Shown here: piece by piece, positions 9,459 to 18,987 of the stretch
How positions within the stretch are numbered: position 1 is the stretch's first letter
How the letters are laid out: each line of letters starts with the position of its first letter
Assembly (NCBI RefSeq): GCF_001655615.1
Contig: NZ_CP011567.1
Coordinates: 6,048,001-6,112,000 of the forward strand
Direction: 5' to 3'
Origin: Pseudomonas sp. GR 6-02
Lineage (GTDB): Bacteria; Pseudomonadota; Gammaproteobacteria; Pseudomonadales; Pseudomonadaceae
DNA length: 64,000 bases
Notes under the pieces: model-generated
Databases searched by the model: none
Seen by the model: only the letters and a program-made list of their open reading frames with translations
What the model was told of the DNA's origin: nothing
Made by a program: the position numbers and the translations under genes

Positions 9459-10469
9459 GTGTCCCATCTGCCAGAACGTTTCACCCCTGCCTTCACGCCC
9501 GCCTACGGCCTGGGTAATCCGCACTTACAAACCTTGTGGGGACCGCTATGGCGCAAAACCACACATATCGAGCGTGAGCGCGAGCGATTGTGGCTTGAAG
9601 ATGGCGATTTCCTTGACCTGGACTGGCACGGCCCACACAGCGCGAATGCACCGTTGGTGCTGGTATTGCATGGCCTGACCGGCTCGTCGAATTCGCCTTA
9701 TGTGGCCGGCATGCAGAAAGCGCTGGGTGCCCAGGGTTGGGCCAGCGTCGCGTTGAACTGGCGAGGTTGCTCCGGCGAGCCCAATCTGTTGCCGCGCAGC
9801 TACCATTCCGGGGCCAGTGAAGACTTGGCCGAAACCATCAGGCACCTGCGCACCCAACGCCCCCTCGCGCCGCTGTATGCGGTCGGTTATTCCATGGGCG
9901 GTAACGTGTTGCTCAAGCATCTGGGTGAAACCGGCAGCAACAGCGGTGTACTCGGTGCGGTGGCAGTGTCGGTGCCGTTTCGCCTCGATCACTGTGCCGA
10001 TCGTATCAGCCAGGGTTTTTCCCAGTTCTACCAAGCGCATTTCATGCGAGAGATGGTCGCCTACATCAAGAACAAGCAACGCAGATTCCAGCATGAGGGA
10101 CATGAGGATGGCCTGGCGGCATTGGAGGCTCTGGGCTCTTTGGAGAACTTGCGCACCTTCTGGGATTTCGACGGCCGGGTCACCGCACCGCTCAATGGTT
10201 TCGCCGATGCCGCGGATTACTATCGTCGCGCTTCGAGTCGTTATTTCCTTGGAGAGATTCGCACGCCGACCCTGATTATCCAGGCGGCTGACGATCCGTT
10301 TGTGTTTCCGCATAGCCTGCCGCAAGCCGACGAATTGTCCGCCAGCACTCAATTCGAGCTGCAGGCCAAGGGCGGGCATGTCGGTTTCGTCGAGGGTTCG
10401 TTCAGGCAACCGGGTTACTACCTGGAACGGCGCATTCCCCAATGGCTGGCCGCCACAGGACGCAAGTAA
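9459..10469 (+). CDS. YheT-type alpha/beta hydrolase
   Basis: A 336-residue cytosolic alpha/beta-fold hydrolase. The nucleophile elbow is 'AVGYSMGGNVLLKHLGE', and the start 'FTPAYGLGNPHLQTLWGPLW' and 'LVLHGLTGSSNSPY' are characteristic of the YheT/ABHD1-3 family. A C-terminal 'GGHVGFVEG' supplies the likely catalytic His, and 'QAADDPFVFP' the acid. Physiological substrates of bacterial YheT proteins are not well defined; ester or lipid hydrolysis is assumed. It is followed 3 bases later by an AraC-type regulator. Confidence 0.88.
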   Translation: MSHLPERFTPAFTPAYGLGNPHLQTLWGPLWRKTTHIERERERLWLEDGDFLDLDWHGPHSANAPLVLVLHGLTGSSNSPYVAGMQKALGAQGWASVALNWRGCSGEPNLLPRSYHSGASEDLAETIRHLRTQRPLAPLYAVGYSMGGNVLLKHLGETGSNSGVLGAVAVSVPFRLDHCADRISQGFSQFYQAHFMREMVAYIKNKQRRFQHEGHEDGLAALEALGSLENLRTFWDFDGRVTAPLNGFADAADYYRRASSRYFLGEIRTPTLIIQAADDPFVFPHSLPQADELSASTQFELQAKGGHVGFVEGSFRQPGYYLERRIPQWLAATGRK

Positions 10470-10472
10470 CCA

Positions 10473-11309
10473 GTGGAAGTCGATCAGGGCGAGTCGATCC
10501 ACTTCTGGCAAACGGCACCGCTGGCCGGGGTCGAGTTGTTGTCTGCGCGCTACATCGAACACCGTTTCGCCCCGCATGTGCATGACGGCTATGTGATCGG
10601 CATGATCATGGCCGGCGCCCAGCGTTATCGCTATCGCGGTGCCGAGCATCTGGCGGGCAGCGGCACGCTGGTGCTGATCAATCCGGACGAACTGCACACC
10701 GGCCACAAAGGTACGGAAGACGGTTGGTTGTACCGGGCGTTTTATCCCGACAGCGGGCAAATTCTCTCGCTGCTGGAAGAGCTTGAACTGCCGAGCGACA
10801 CCTTGCCGGTGTTTGGCGCCACGCTGTACCGCGACCCGGATCTGGTGAGGGGGTTCTGCCAACTGCATCGACTGCTGGAAAGTCCGTCCACGGCCCTGCA
10901 GCAGCAAACGGTCTGGCGGGAAATGATGTTGTCGCTGTTGCAACGCCACGCAGCCGTCCCGATCGTCGGCAAACCCGGCAAGGAACACCGCGCGGTGACC
11001 TTGGCCAAAGAACGGCTGCAATCGCAATTGGCGGCGCCGCCCTCGCTGGAAGAACTGGCGGCGACGGTGAACCTGTCCCCCTTCCACTTCGCCCGGGTGT
11101 TCCGCCGCGCCACCGGCATGCCGCCGCACTCTTGGCTGATGCAGCAGCGTATCGCTCGGGCACGGGCGTTGTTACAGGACGGCTGCCTGCCGCTGGAAGT
11201 CGCGACGCAACTGGGTTTTGCCGACCAGAGCCATCTGAGCCGGCAATTCAAGCAGGTTTATGGCGTTGGACCGGGGGCGTATCGCAGCGCGCGGCAGTTA
11301 CCCGGTTGA
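10473..11309 (+). CDS. AraC family transcriptional regulator
   Basis: A 278-residue regulator starting at GTG 10473. The N-terminal cupin-like AraC-binding domain contains 'EHRFAPHVHDGYVIGMIMAG' and 'INPDELHTGHKG'. The C-terminal double helix-turn-helix is visible from 'LEELAATVNLSPFHFARVFR' to 'LEVATQLGFADQSHLSRQFK'. This arrangement resembles small-ligand-sensing AraC regulators that sit beside LysE or DMT exporters, but no such transporter is next to it here. The target is unknown. Confidence 0.88.
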   Translation: MEVDQGESIHFWQTAPLAGVELLSARYIEHRFAPHVHDGYVIGMIMAGAQRYRYRGAEHLAGSGTLVLINPDELHTGHKGTEDGWLYRAFYPDSGQILSLLEELELPSDTLPVFGATLYRDPDLVRGFCQLHRLLESPSTALQQQTVWREMMLSLLQRHAAVPIVGKPGKEHRAVTLAKERLQSQLAAPPSLEELAATVNLSPFHFARVFRRATGMPPHSWLMQQRIARARALLQDGCLPLEVATQLGFADQSHLSRQFKQVYGVGPGAYRSARQLPG

Positions 11310-11331
11310 TGACACCAAAGATCCAAATGTG

Positions 11332-11355
11332 AGAGCCAGCCCCCACATTGGCTCT
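11332..11355. terminator. Weak hairpin between convergent araC-type and sseA genes
   Basis: A 7-bp stem, AGAGCCA (11332-11338) with TGGCTCT (11349-11355), lies in the 50-base gap between two convergent genes. There is no T-run on either side, so it could end transcription only inefficiently. Confidence 0.35.
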
Positions 11356-11359
11356 GCGC

Positions 11360-12214
11360 TTACTCGCCGGTGGCGACGCCTCGCGCGGGGTCGTTGATCC
11401 ACTCGCTCCACGAACCGGCATACAACGCCCCCAACGGATAACCCGCCAGGCACAGGGCGAACAGGTTGTGGCAGGCCGTCACGCCGGAACCGCAATACGC
11501 GACCAGCTCCGTCGGCGAACGATCACCGAGCTTCGCGGCAAACCGCTGCTTGAGCTGATCGGCGGGCAGAAAACGTCCGTCGCTGCCCAGGTTTTCGGTG
11601 AACGCTGCGCATTGTGCGCCGGGGATGTGCCCGGCAATCGGATCGATCGGTTCCACTTCGCCCTTGAAGCGCGGCATGGCGCGGGCGTCGAGCAAGGTCA
11701 ACGCGGGCTGGCCGAGACGTTTCTGGAGCTGTTTGGCGCTGAGCACCAGCGAAGCATCCGGCGTCCCGGTGAAGGTGCCGCGATTGATCGACGGCGGATC
11801 AAGACTCAGGGGTAATCCGGCGGCATGCCAGGCTTTCAGCCCGCCATCGAGAATGAACACACCGTCGCGCTTGCCCAGCCAGGCCAGCAACCACCAGGCC
11901 CGCGCCGCGCAGGCGCCAGGACCGTCATCGTACAAAACCACTTCGCTGTCGGCATTGATGCCCCAGGCTTGCAGGCGCTCGATCAGCTTTTCGGGTTCAG
12001 GCAACGGATGACGCCCGGTAACCCCCTTGACCACCGCCCCGCTCAGATCACGCTCGAGATCGGCAAAACTCGACCCGGCAATATGCCCTTCGGCATAACT
12101 GCGCTGACCATAATCCGGGTCTTCGAGGGCAAAACGACAATCCAGAATCACCAGCCCCGGGGTCTCCTTTTTCAGGTCCAACGCTTGCGGGCTGATCAGT
12201 TGCGCAATGGGCAT
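11360..12214 (-). CDS. sseA: 3-mercaptopyruvate sulfurtransferase
   Basis: A 284-residue two-domain rhodanese. The catalytic loop in the C-terminal domain reads 'YCGSGVTACHN'; CGSGVTA is the mercaptopyruvate sulfurtransferase type, whereas thiosulfate rhodaneses have CRKGVTA. The inactive N-terminal domain carries 'VILDCRFALEDPDYGQRSYA' and 'EGHIAGSSFADLERDLSG'. It transfers sulfur from 3-mercaptopyruvate to thiols or cyanide in the cytosol. It is a single gene, convergent with the AraC-type gene. Confidence 0.92.
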   Translation of the reverse strand: MPIAQLISPQALDLKKETPGLVILDCRFALEDPDYGQRSYAEGHIAGSSFADLERDLSGAVVKGVTGRHPLPEPEKLIERLQAWGINADSEVVLYDDGPGACAARAWWLLAWLGKRDGVFILDGGLKAWHAAGLPLSLDPPSINRGTFTGTPDASLVLSAKQLQKRLGQPALTLLDARAMPRFKGEVEPIDPIAGHIPGAQCAAFTENLGSDGRFLPADQLKQRFAAKLGDRSPTELVAYCGSGVTACHNLFALCLAGYPLGALYAGSWSEWINDPARGVATGE

Positions 12215-12247
12215 AACGGGCTCCTGTGATGTTGTCAGTCTTGAATC

Positions 12248-12919
12248 CTAATGCACTTCTTCCAGCGCCTGGGCCAGTGGCACGTAAAATTCGTCGAACA
12301 GCGCATTTACCGCGTCGCGCGATTGATCGGTGACGAACCCGGCCTCAAGCACCAACACCTGATACACGCCGCGCTTAATAGCCTGTTCGCTCAAGTGGTT
12401 GGAGTTTTCCCGCGTGGTGCACAGAAACCGCACCCACGACGTGAGGATGATCCAGGCGTTCAGCGTCAGGGACTCGATCTGAACCTTATCCATGTTCAGG
12501 ATGCCAGCGGCGACGAACCCTTCGTAAATGGCGGTGCCCTGGATCAGGCAGCGCTGGGAAAAGCGCCGGTAACGGGCGGCCAGCTCGGGATCGCTGTCGA
12601 GCAAGTGCTCGAGGTCGCGATGCAAAAAACGGTAACGCCACATGGCGGCGAGCAATTCCTTGAGGTAGAAGCGCTTGTCTTCGACCGTCGTGGCGCGGCC
12701 CTGGGGTGGGCGCAGGAAGCTGTCCACCAGGCTTTCGTACTCACTGAACAGCACAGCGATGATCGCCTGCTTGTTGGGGAAGTGGTAGTACAGGTTGCCC
12801 GGAGAAATCTCCATGTGGGCAGCAATGTGGTTGGTGCTGATGCTGCGCTCGCCCTGCTGATTGAACAGCTCCAGGCTGTTCTGCACGATGCGCTCGCTGG
12901 TTTTGATCCGAGGGGCCAT
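12248..12919 (-). CDS. TetR/AcrR family regulator of the adjacent oxidation operon
   Basis: A 223-residue TetR-type repressor. The N-terminal DNA-binding domain reads 'TSERIVQNSLELFNQQGERS', then 'ISTNHIAAHMEISPGNLYYH', then FPNKQAII. The long C-terminal domain with 'MWRYRFLHRDLEHLL' is typical of the subgroup near acyl or aldehyde metabolism genes. It is transcribed divergently from the coniferyl-aldehyde-type dehydrogenase at 13066, with a perfect inverted repeat at 13011-13034 between them as its likely operator. The ligand is unknown; an aldehyde or fatty-acyl compound would fit the operon. Confidence 0.88.
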   Translation of the reverse strand: MAPRIKTSERIVQNSLELFNQQGERSISTNHIAAHMEISPGNLYYHFPNKQAIIAVLFSEYESLVDSFLRPPQGRATTVEDKRFYLKELLAAMWRYRFLHRDLEHLLDSDPELAARYRRFSQRCLIQGTAIYEGFVAAGILNMDKVQIESLTLNAWIILTSWVRFLCTTRENSNHLSEQAIKRGVYQVLVLEAGFVTDQSRDAVNALFDEFYVPLAQALEEVH

Positions 12920-13010
12920 GGCTTGAGCTTTAATTCAGAGTGCGGTGACGGGCATCTTACGACCTATCCGCGGGTGGATAAAACAAAGCTGCGTCAGGAT
13001 GTCATTTGAC

Positions 13011-13034
13011 TTTTTAGAGTACTGACTCTAAAAA
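13011..13034. promoter_or_regulatory. Perfect inverted repeat, likely TetR-family operator
   Basis: TTTTTAGAGT (13011-13020) and ACTCTAAAAA (13025-13034) are exact reverse complements separated by ACTG. The site lies 32 bases before the dehydrogenase start and 92 bases before the divergent TetR gene. Its length and symmetry suit a TetR dimer. Overlap with the dehydrogenase promoter would give repression. Confidence 0.7.
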
Positions 13035-13065
13035 TCCCCTCATTACAATAAATCCGGAGCCGACC

Positions 13066-14496
13066 ATGCCTGCTGACATCGCCTACCTGAAGAACTTGCA
13101 GCAGCCTCTGGACGAGCTCCAAACCCTGTTCGATGCTCAACGCGCTGCGTATACAGGCAACCCGATGCCGCCGGCAGCTCAGCGCCAACAATGGCTAAAG
13201 GCATTGCGGGACCTGTTGAGCAATGAGCGCCAGGCCTTGATCGACGCCATCAGCCAGGATTTCAGCCACCGCAGCGCCGACGAAACCTTGCTCGCCGAAT
13301 TGATGCCCAGTCTGCAGGGTATTCACTACGCCAGCCAACACCTCAAAAGCTGGATGAAGGCCTCGCGGCGTAAAGTCGGCATCGCCTTTCAACCCGCCTC
13401 GGCCAAAGTCGTTTATCAACCGCTGGGCGTAGTCGGGGTGATCGTGCCGTGGAACTACCCGTTGTATCTGGCCATCGGGCCACTGGTGGGGGCGCTGTCG
13501 GCGGGTAACCGGGTGATGCTCAAACTCAGCGAATCGACCCCCGCCACCGGTTTGCTGCTCAAGGAATTGCTGGGGCGGATATTCCCTCAAGACCTGGTCT
13601 GCGTGGTGCTCGGCGAGGCCGACATCGGCGTGGCGTTCTCCCGGTTGCGCTTCGATCACCTGCTGTTCACCGGCGCCACCAGCATCGGCAAACACGTGAT
13701 GCGCGCAGCCGCCGAGAACCTGACTCCAGTGACCCTCGAACTGGGCGGCAAGTCCCCGGCCATCGTTTCCCGCGATGTGCCGCTCAAGGATGCCGCCGAA
13801 CGCATCGCTTTCGGCAAGACCCTCAACGCCGGGCAAACCTGTGTCGCCCCGGACTACGTGCTGGTGCCGGAAGACCGCGTCGGCTCCTTCGTCGAAGCCT
13901 ATCGCCAGGCAGTTCGCGGGTTTTATCCGACCCTGGCCGACAATCCGGACTACACCGCCATCATCAATGACCGACAACTGGCGCGGCTCAACGGCTACCT
14001 CAGCGACGCCACCAGCAAGGGCGCGCTGCTGATTCCGCTGTTCGATCAGGGCCAGGGCCGGCGCATGGGTCATAGCCTGCTGCTCAACGTCAGTGACGAT
14101 ATGACGGTGATGCAGGACGAAATCTTCGGCCCGCTGCTGCCAATCGTGCCGTACAAGGACCTCGATGAAGCGTTTGCCTACATCAACCAACGGCCTCGTC
14201 CGCTGGCGCTGTATTACTTCGGCTACGACAAGCGCGAGCAAAACCGCGTTCTCCAGGAAACCCATTCCGGCGGCGTATGCCTCAATGACACCTTGCTGCA
14301 CGTTGCCCAGGATGACATGCCGTTCGGCGGCATCGGTGCCTCGGGCATGGGCCACTACCACGGCCACGAAGGTTTTCTGACCTTCAGCAAGGCCAAGGGT
14401 GTGCTGATCAAACAGCGCTTCAACGCGGCGAAGCTGATCTATCCACCGTATGGCAAAGCCATTCAGAAACTGATCCAGAAGCTGTTTGTCCGCTAA
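13066..14496 (+). CDS. Coniferyl-aldehyde-type NAD(P)-dependent aldehyde dehydrogenase
   Basis: A 476-residue aldehyde dehydrogenase resembling CalB (coniferyl aldehyde dehydrogenase). The NAD-binding and catalytic elements are 'GVVGVIVPWNYPLYLAIGPL', 'FTGATSIGKHVM', the glutamate motif 'LELGGKSPAIVSRDV', and the nucleophile in 'GKTLNAGQTCVAPDYVLV'. Length and the C-terminal hydrophobic/basic tail ('YPPYGKAIQKLIQKLF') match this group and class 3 fatty-aldehyde dehydrogenases. A GGAG site precedes the ATG. It is the first gene of an operon with a Tat-exported small protein and a GMC oxidoreductase, so the substrate may be an aldehyde made by that oxidoreductase. Confidence 0.87.
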   Translation: MPADIAYLKNLQQPLDELQTLFDAQRAAYTGNPMPPAAQRQQWLKALRDLLSNERQALIDAISQDFSHRSADETLLAELMPSLQGIHYASQHLKSWMKASRRKVGIAFQPASAKVVYQPLGVVGVIVPWNYPLYLAIGPLVGALSAGNRVMLKLSESTPATGLLLKELLGRIFPQDLVCVVLGEADIGVAFSRLRFDHLLFTGATSIGKHVMRAAAENLTPVTLELGGKSPAIVSRDVPLKDAAERIAFGKTLNAGQTCVAPDYVLVPEDRVGSFVEAYRQAVRGFYPTLADNPDYTAIINDRQLARLNGYLSDATSKGALLIPLFDQGQGRRMGHSLLLNVSDDMTVMQDEIFGPLLPIVPYKDLDEAFAYINQRPRPLALYYFGYDKREQNRVLQETHSGGVCLNDTLLHVAQDDMPFGGIGASGMGHYHGHEGFLTFSKAKGVLIKQRFNAAKLIYPPYGKAIQKLIQKLFVR

Positions 14497-14524
14497 CGAT
14501 CAACACCGCCGGGTAATAACAATA

Positions 14525-15070
14525 ATGAGCCCAAGCCTGTCCGACACACCCGCGCTGTCACGGCGCGGCCTGCTTAAATTCAGCCTGGGCGCCAGCGCCT
14601 TTCTGGCCACGGCCGGATTAGGCGCGAGCCTCAGCGGCTGCTCGTCGAGCACGGCGGCCAACGGTTTCGCGACTCTGCGCAGCGGTGACCTGTTGTTTCT
14701 GCGGGCACTGATCCCGGTGATGCTCGACGGAGCCTTGGCCGTCGAGAAAATGCCGGCCGCCGTCGAAGGCACCCTCAAAAGCCTGGATTACAGCCTCGAT
14801 CACCTGTCGCCGGAAATGCTCAAGCTGACCCGACAATTGTTCGATGCGCTGGGGATGAGCATCACCCGCGGCCCACTGACCGGGATCTGGGGCAGCTGGG
14901 AAAACGCCAGCAGCGAAGCCATCCGACATTTTCTCGACCGTTGGGAAAACAGCTCGTTGAGCCTGCTGCGCATGGGCCATAGCTCGTTGCTGCAAATGGT
15001 GATGATGGCGTGGTACAGCCGGGCGGAGTCTTGGGCGCATTGTGGGTATCCCGGGCCGCCTACGGTCTGA
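14525..15070 (+). CDS. Tat-exported small subunit-like protein of a GMC dehydrogenase
   Basis: A 181-residue protein with a twin-arginine signal 'SRRGLLKFSLGASAFLATAG' followed by 'LSGCSSS', which may also be a lipobox. The mature part 'LRSGDLLFLRALIPVMLDGA' resembles the gluconate 2-dehydrogenase subunit 3 family, small Tat proteins that accompany GMC flavoproteins. I chose ATG 14525; the frame open from 14486 lacks a ribosome site. It lies between the aldehyde dehydrogenase and GMC genes and probably carries the GMC partner across the membrane or connects it to electron transfer. Confidence 0.75.
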   Translation: MSPSLSDTPALSRRGLLKFSLGASAFLATAGLGASLSGCSSSTAANGFATLRSGDLLFLRALIPVMLDGALAVEKMPAAVEGTLKSLDYSLDHLSPEMLKLTRQLFDALGMSITRGPLTGIWGSWENASSEAIRHFLDRWENSSLSLLRMGHSSLLQMVMMAWYSRAESWAHCGYPGPPTV

Positions 15071-15143
15071 AACCGTGGCGTCCCTTTCCCGGGCAAGCCG
15101 CCTCACCATCGCACCCAAAACATAACAACAAGAGAACCCGAAC

Positions 15144-16739
15144 ATGCCCGTACCCGATCCGTTTCGCGAAGGCCTGGCCCGTGGCTGGAAAACCTATAAC
15201 GGTTCGCAATTGCCCCAGGACCTGACCCTCGAAGCGGATGTGGCGATCATCGGCAGCGGTGCCGGCGGCGGAACCACCGCCGAAATCCTCAGCGCCGCAG
15301 GCTACAAGGTCTTGCTCATCGAAGAAGGCCCACTCAAGACCAGCAGCGACTTCAAGATGCTCGAAGATCAGGCCTACACCAGCCTCTATCAGGAAGGCAT
15401 CGGGCGCATGAGCAAGGACGGTGCGATCACCATCCTCCAGGGCCGGGCGGTGGGCGGTACCACGCTGATCAACTGGACTTCGAGCTTTCGCACCCCGGAT
15501 CAGACGCTCGAACACTGGGCCAAAGAACATGACGTCGTAGGCCACACACCGGCCGAGATGGCGCCCTGGTTCGAGAAAATGGAACAACGCCTGGGCGTCG
15601 CCCCGTGGCTAGTGCCGCCCAACGCCAACAACGACGTCATCCGCAAAGGCTGCGAAAAACTCGGCTACGCCTGGCATGTGATCCCGCGCAACGTGCGCGG
15701 CTGCTGGAACATCGGCTACTGCGGCATGGGTTGCCCGACCAACGCCAAACAATCGATGCTGGTCACGACCATCCCGGCGACCCTGGAAAAAGGTGGCGAG
15801 CTGCTCTATCTGGCCCGCGCTGAAAAGTTGTCGATCAAGGACGCCAGGGTCACGGGTCTGCACTGTGTGGCGATGGATGAGCGTTGCGTTGCCCCTACCG
15901 GACGCACAATCACGGTCAAGGCACGGCATTACGTGCTGGCCGGCGGCGGGATCAACAGCCCGGCGCTGCTATTGCGTTCAGAGGCGCCGGATCCCCATGA
16001 GCGACTGGGAAAACGGACGTTCCTGCATTTGGTCAACATGTCCGCCGGGCTGTTCGACGAGGTGATCAACCCGTTCTACGGCGCGCCGCAGTCGATTTAT
16101 TCCGACCATTTCCAGTGGCAGGACGGCATCACCGGCAAGATGTCCTACAAATTGGAGGTCCCACCGCTGCACCCGGCGCTGGCCACCACCCTGCTCGGTG
16201 GCTTCGGCACGGAAAACGCCCGGCACATGGAAAACCTTCCGCATACCCACGCCATGCTGGCATTGCTGCGAGACGGCTTTCACCCGGACAGCTCCGGCGG
16301 CAGTGTCGAATTACGCAGTGACGGCACGCCGGTGCTCGACTATCAGGTTTCATCGTATGCCTGGGACGGGTTGCGTCGGGCGTTCCATAGCATGGCCGAG
16401 ATCCAGTTCGCCGGTGGCGCCAACGCCGTGATGCCGATGCATGCCGACGCCCGTTACGTCAGAACCCTCACCGAAGCGCGTGCCTTGATCGATGGATTGA
16501 GCCTTGAGCTGTATCGCACGCGCCTGGGCAGTGCTCATGTAATGGGCGGTTGTGCCATGGGTGAAGACCCGAAAAACGCCGTGACCGATAGCCTCGGCCG
16601 ACATCACCAACTGCACAATCTATCGATTCACGACGGCTCGCTATTCCCCACCAGCATTGGTGCAAACCCACAATTGTCGGTCTACGGACTGACGGCACAA
16701 CTGGCGAATTCACTGGCCCAGCGTTTGAAAAACCCATGA
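15144..16739 (+). CDS. GMC family oxidoreductase (alcohol dehydrogenase/oxidase type)
   Basis: A 531-residue FAD enzyme of the glucose-methanol-choline family. The N-terminal dinucleotide fold reads 'VAIIGSGAGGGTTAEILSAA', followed by 'GRAVGGTTLINWTSSF' (GMC signature 1). The C-terminal part holds 'SAHVMGGCAMGEDPKNAVTD' and 'NPQLSVYGLTAQLANSLAQR'. 'GCWNIGYCGMGCPTNAKQSM' is Cys-rich, as in long-chain alcohol oxidases. There is no signal peptide of its own, so export would depend on the preceding Tat protein. The likely role is oxidation of a long-chain or aromatic alcohol to an aldehyde. The exact substrate cannot be read from sequence. Confidence 0.85.
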   Translation: MPVPDPFREGLARGWKTYNGSQLPQDLTLEADVAIIGSGAGGGTTAEILSAAGYKVLLIEEGPLKTSSDFKMLEDQAYTSLYQEGIGRMSKDGAITILQGRAVGGTTLINWTSSFRTPDQTLEHWAKEHDVVGHTPAEMAPWFEKMEQRLGVAPWLVPPNANNDVIRKGCEKLGYAWHVIPRNVRGCWNIGYCGMGCPTNAKQSMLVTTIPATLEKGGELLYLARAEKLSIKDARVTGLHCVAMDERCVAPTGRTITVKARHYVLAGGGINSPALLLRSEAPDPHERLGKRTFLHLVNMSAGLFDEVINPFYGAPQSIYSDHFQWQDGITGKMSYKLEVPPLHPALATTLLGGFGTENARHMENLPHTHAMLALLRDGFHPDSSGGSVELRSDGTPVLDYQVSSYAWDGLRRAFHSMAEIQFAGGANAVMPMHADARYVRTLTEARALIDGLSLELYRTRLGSAHVMGGCAMGEDPKNAVTDSLGRHHQLHNLSIHDGSLFPTSIGANPQLSVYGLTAQLANSLAQRLKNP

Positions 16740-16767
16740 AAACGAGGAATATTCCCATCGTCTATAG

Positions 16768-17334
<567 letters not shown>

Positions 17335-17367
17335 GCGCTGCCGAAGGCTGCGATCTGCTGCACTTGA

Positions 17368-17709
<342 letters not shown>

Positions 17710-17717
17710 AAGCCTGG

Positions 17718-17762
17718 AAAGATCGTCCGAAGGCGGCCCGAACCTTCGGACGATCTTTTTTA
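17718..17762. terminator. Terminator after ferredoxin gene
   Basis: A perfect 16-bp stem, AAAGATCGTCCGAAGG (17718-17733) with CCTTCGGACGATCTTT (17743-17758), has a 9-base loop and a following T-run. Convergent gene 17767-18090 may use it on the other strand. Confidence 0.9.
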
Positions 17763-17766
17763 TGCC

Positions 17767-18090
17767 TCACTCCCGCTGCTCAAACCCTTCCCCGACGCAC
17801 CCCAGACACCGCACAAACGCCGCTTTCGCCGGGTCGACCACCAGCGCCTGCCCTGCATCGCCAATGCCGCCGCCCAGCGCGGTAAATGGCAGCGACACCA
17901 CAAACGCCCCGGCACCGATCACTGTCGCCACCACCAGCAACGGTCGGGCAATCAGCAGATCGCCAAGCATGGCGTAGGCCGGTGGATTCTGGATGGTGTA
18001 ACGCGGGTCGCCGCTGCCGTTCTCAGTAGCCAGCGTGGGCGCAGCGATGCTCAGCAGCAGCGTGACGACAAGGGTTCGAAACAGATTCAT
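17767..18090 (-). CDS. Small exported/membrane protein of unknown function
   Basis: A 107-residue protein with a cleavable signal (residues 1-21, ending APTLA-TE). A hydrophobic segment '[20 protein letters not shown]' follows, then a Gly-rich stretch '[19 protein letters not shown]' and a C-terminal '[13 protein letters not shown]' with two cysteines. I recognise it as a conserved pseudomonad protein but know no function. It is a single gene between the ferredoxin and mutM genes. Confidence 0.75.
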   Translation of the reverse strand: MNLFRTLVVTLLLSIAAPTLATENGSGDPRYTIQNPPAYAMLGDLLIARPLLVVATVIGAGAFVVSLPFTALGGGIGDAGQALVVDPAKAAFVRCLGCVGEGFEQRE

Positions 18091-18144
18091 GGCACGGTCC
18101 TTCGGCTAGGCAGTGAGAACACTGACTATAGACCGTAGCCGATA

Positions 18145-18957
18145 TCAGCTCTGACAGCGCGGACAAAAGACGCTGGCGCGCTGCCCGAGTTTGACTTCCC
18201 GCAGCCCCGTGCCACAGACCTTGCAGTGTTCACCGCCACGGCCGTATACGAACAGCTCCTGCTGGAAGTACCCCGGCTGGCCGTCGCCGCCGATAAAGTC
18301 CCGCAACGTGGTACCGCCCCGTTCGATGGCGAGCGCCAGGATGCGCTTGATCTCGATCGCCAGCTTCAAATAACGCCCCCGGGAAATGCTCTTGGCCTCG
18401 CGGCGCGGGTCGATGCCGGCAGCAAACAGCGCTTCGGTTGCGTAGATATTGCCGACGCCAACCACCACCGCGTTATCCATGATGAACGGCTTGACCGCCA
18501 TGGATCGCCCGCGAGACAGCTGGAACAGACGCTCGCCATCGAACAGATCGGTCAACGGCTCCGGCCCCAGGCGAACCAGCAGTTCGTGATTCAGCGGGTC
18601 GAGACTCCAGAGCATCGCCCCGAACCGACGCGGGTCGGTGTAACGCAGGGCCAGGCCCGATTCCAGCTCGATGTCCACATGCTCATGCTTGGCCGCCGGC
18701 AAGCCGGCTTCCACCAGCCGCAGATTCCCCGACATGCCCAAATGGCTGATCAACGTGCCGACTTCGGCATTGATCAGTAAATACTTGGCCCGCCGTTCCA
18801 CCAGCACGATGCGCTGGCCCGACAGCCGCACATCCAGGTCTTCGGGGATCGGCCAGCGCAGACGGCGCTCACGCACGATCACCCGGCTGACGCGCTGGCC
18901 TTCCAGGTGCGGTGCAATTCCGCGGCGGGTGGTTTCGACTTCCGGCAGTTCTGGCAT
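18145..18957 (-). CDS. mutM: Formamidopyrimidine-DNA glycosylase
   Basis: A 270-residue bifunctional glycosylase/AP lyase that removes 8-oxoguanine and ring-opened purines. After the initiator Met, Pro and Glu ([14 protein letters not shown]) supply the catalytic N-terminal amine and acid. The helix-two-turn-helix region has '[20 protein letters not shown]', and the C-terminal zinc finger is '[11 protein letters not shown]...CPRCQ'. Length and all key motifs are normal. Confidence 0.97.
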   Translation of the reverse strand: MPELPEVETTRRGIAPHLEGQRVSRVIVRERRLRWPIPEDLDVRLSGQRIVLVERRAKYLLINAEVGTLISHLGMSGNLRLVEAGLPAAKHEHVDIELESGLALRYTDPRRFGAMLWSLDPLNHELLVRLGPEPLTDLFDGERLFQLSRGRSMAVKPFIMDNAVVVGVGNIYATEALFAAGIDPRREAKSISRGRYLKLAIEIKRILALAIERGGTTLRDFIGGDGQPGYFQQELFVYGRGGEHCKVCGTGLREVKLGQRASVFCPRCQS

Positions 18958-18987
18958 GGGGCTCTCGAATCAGGCGAGGTTCGACAC

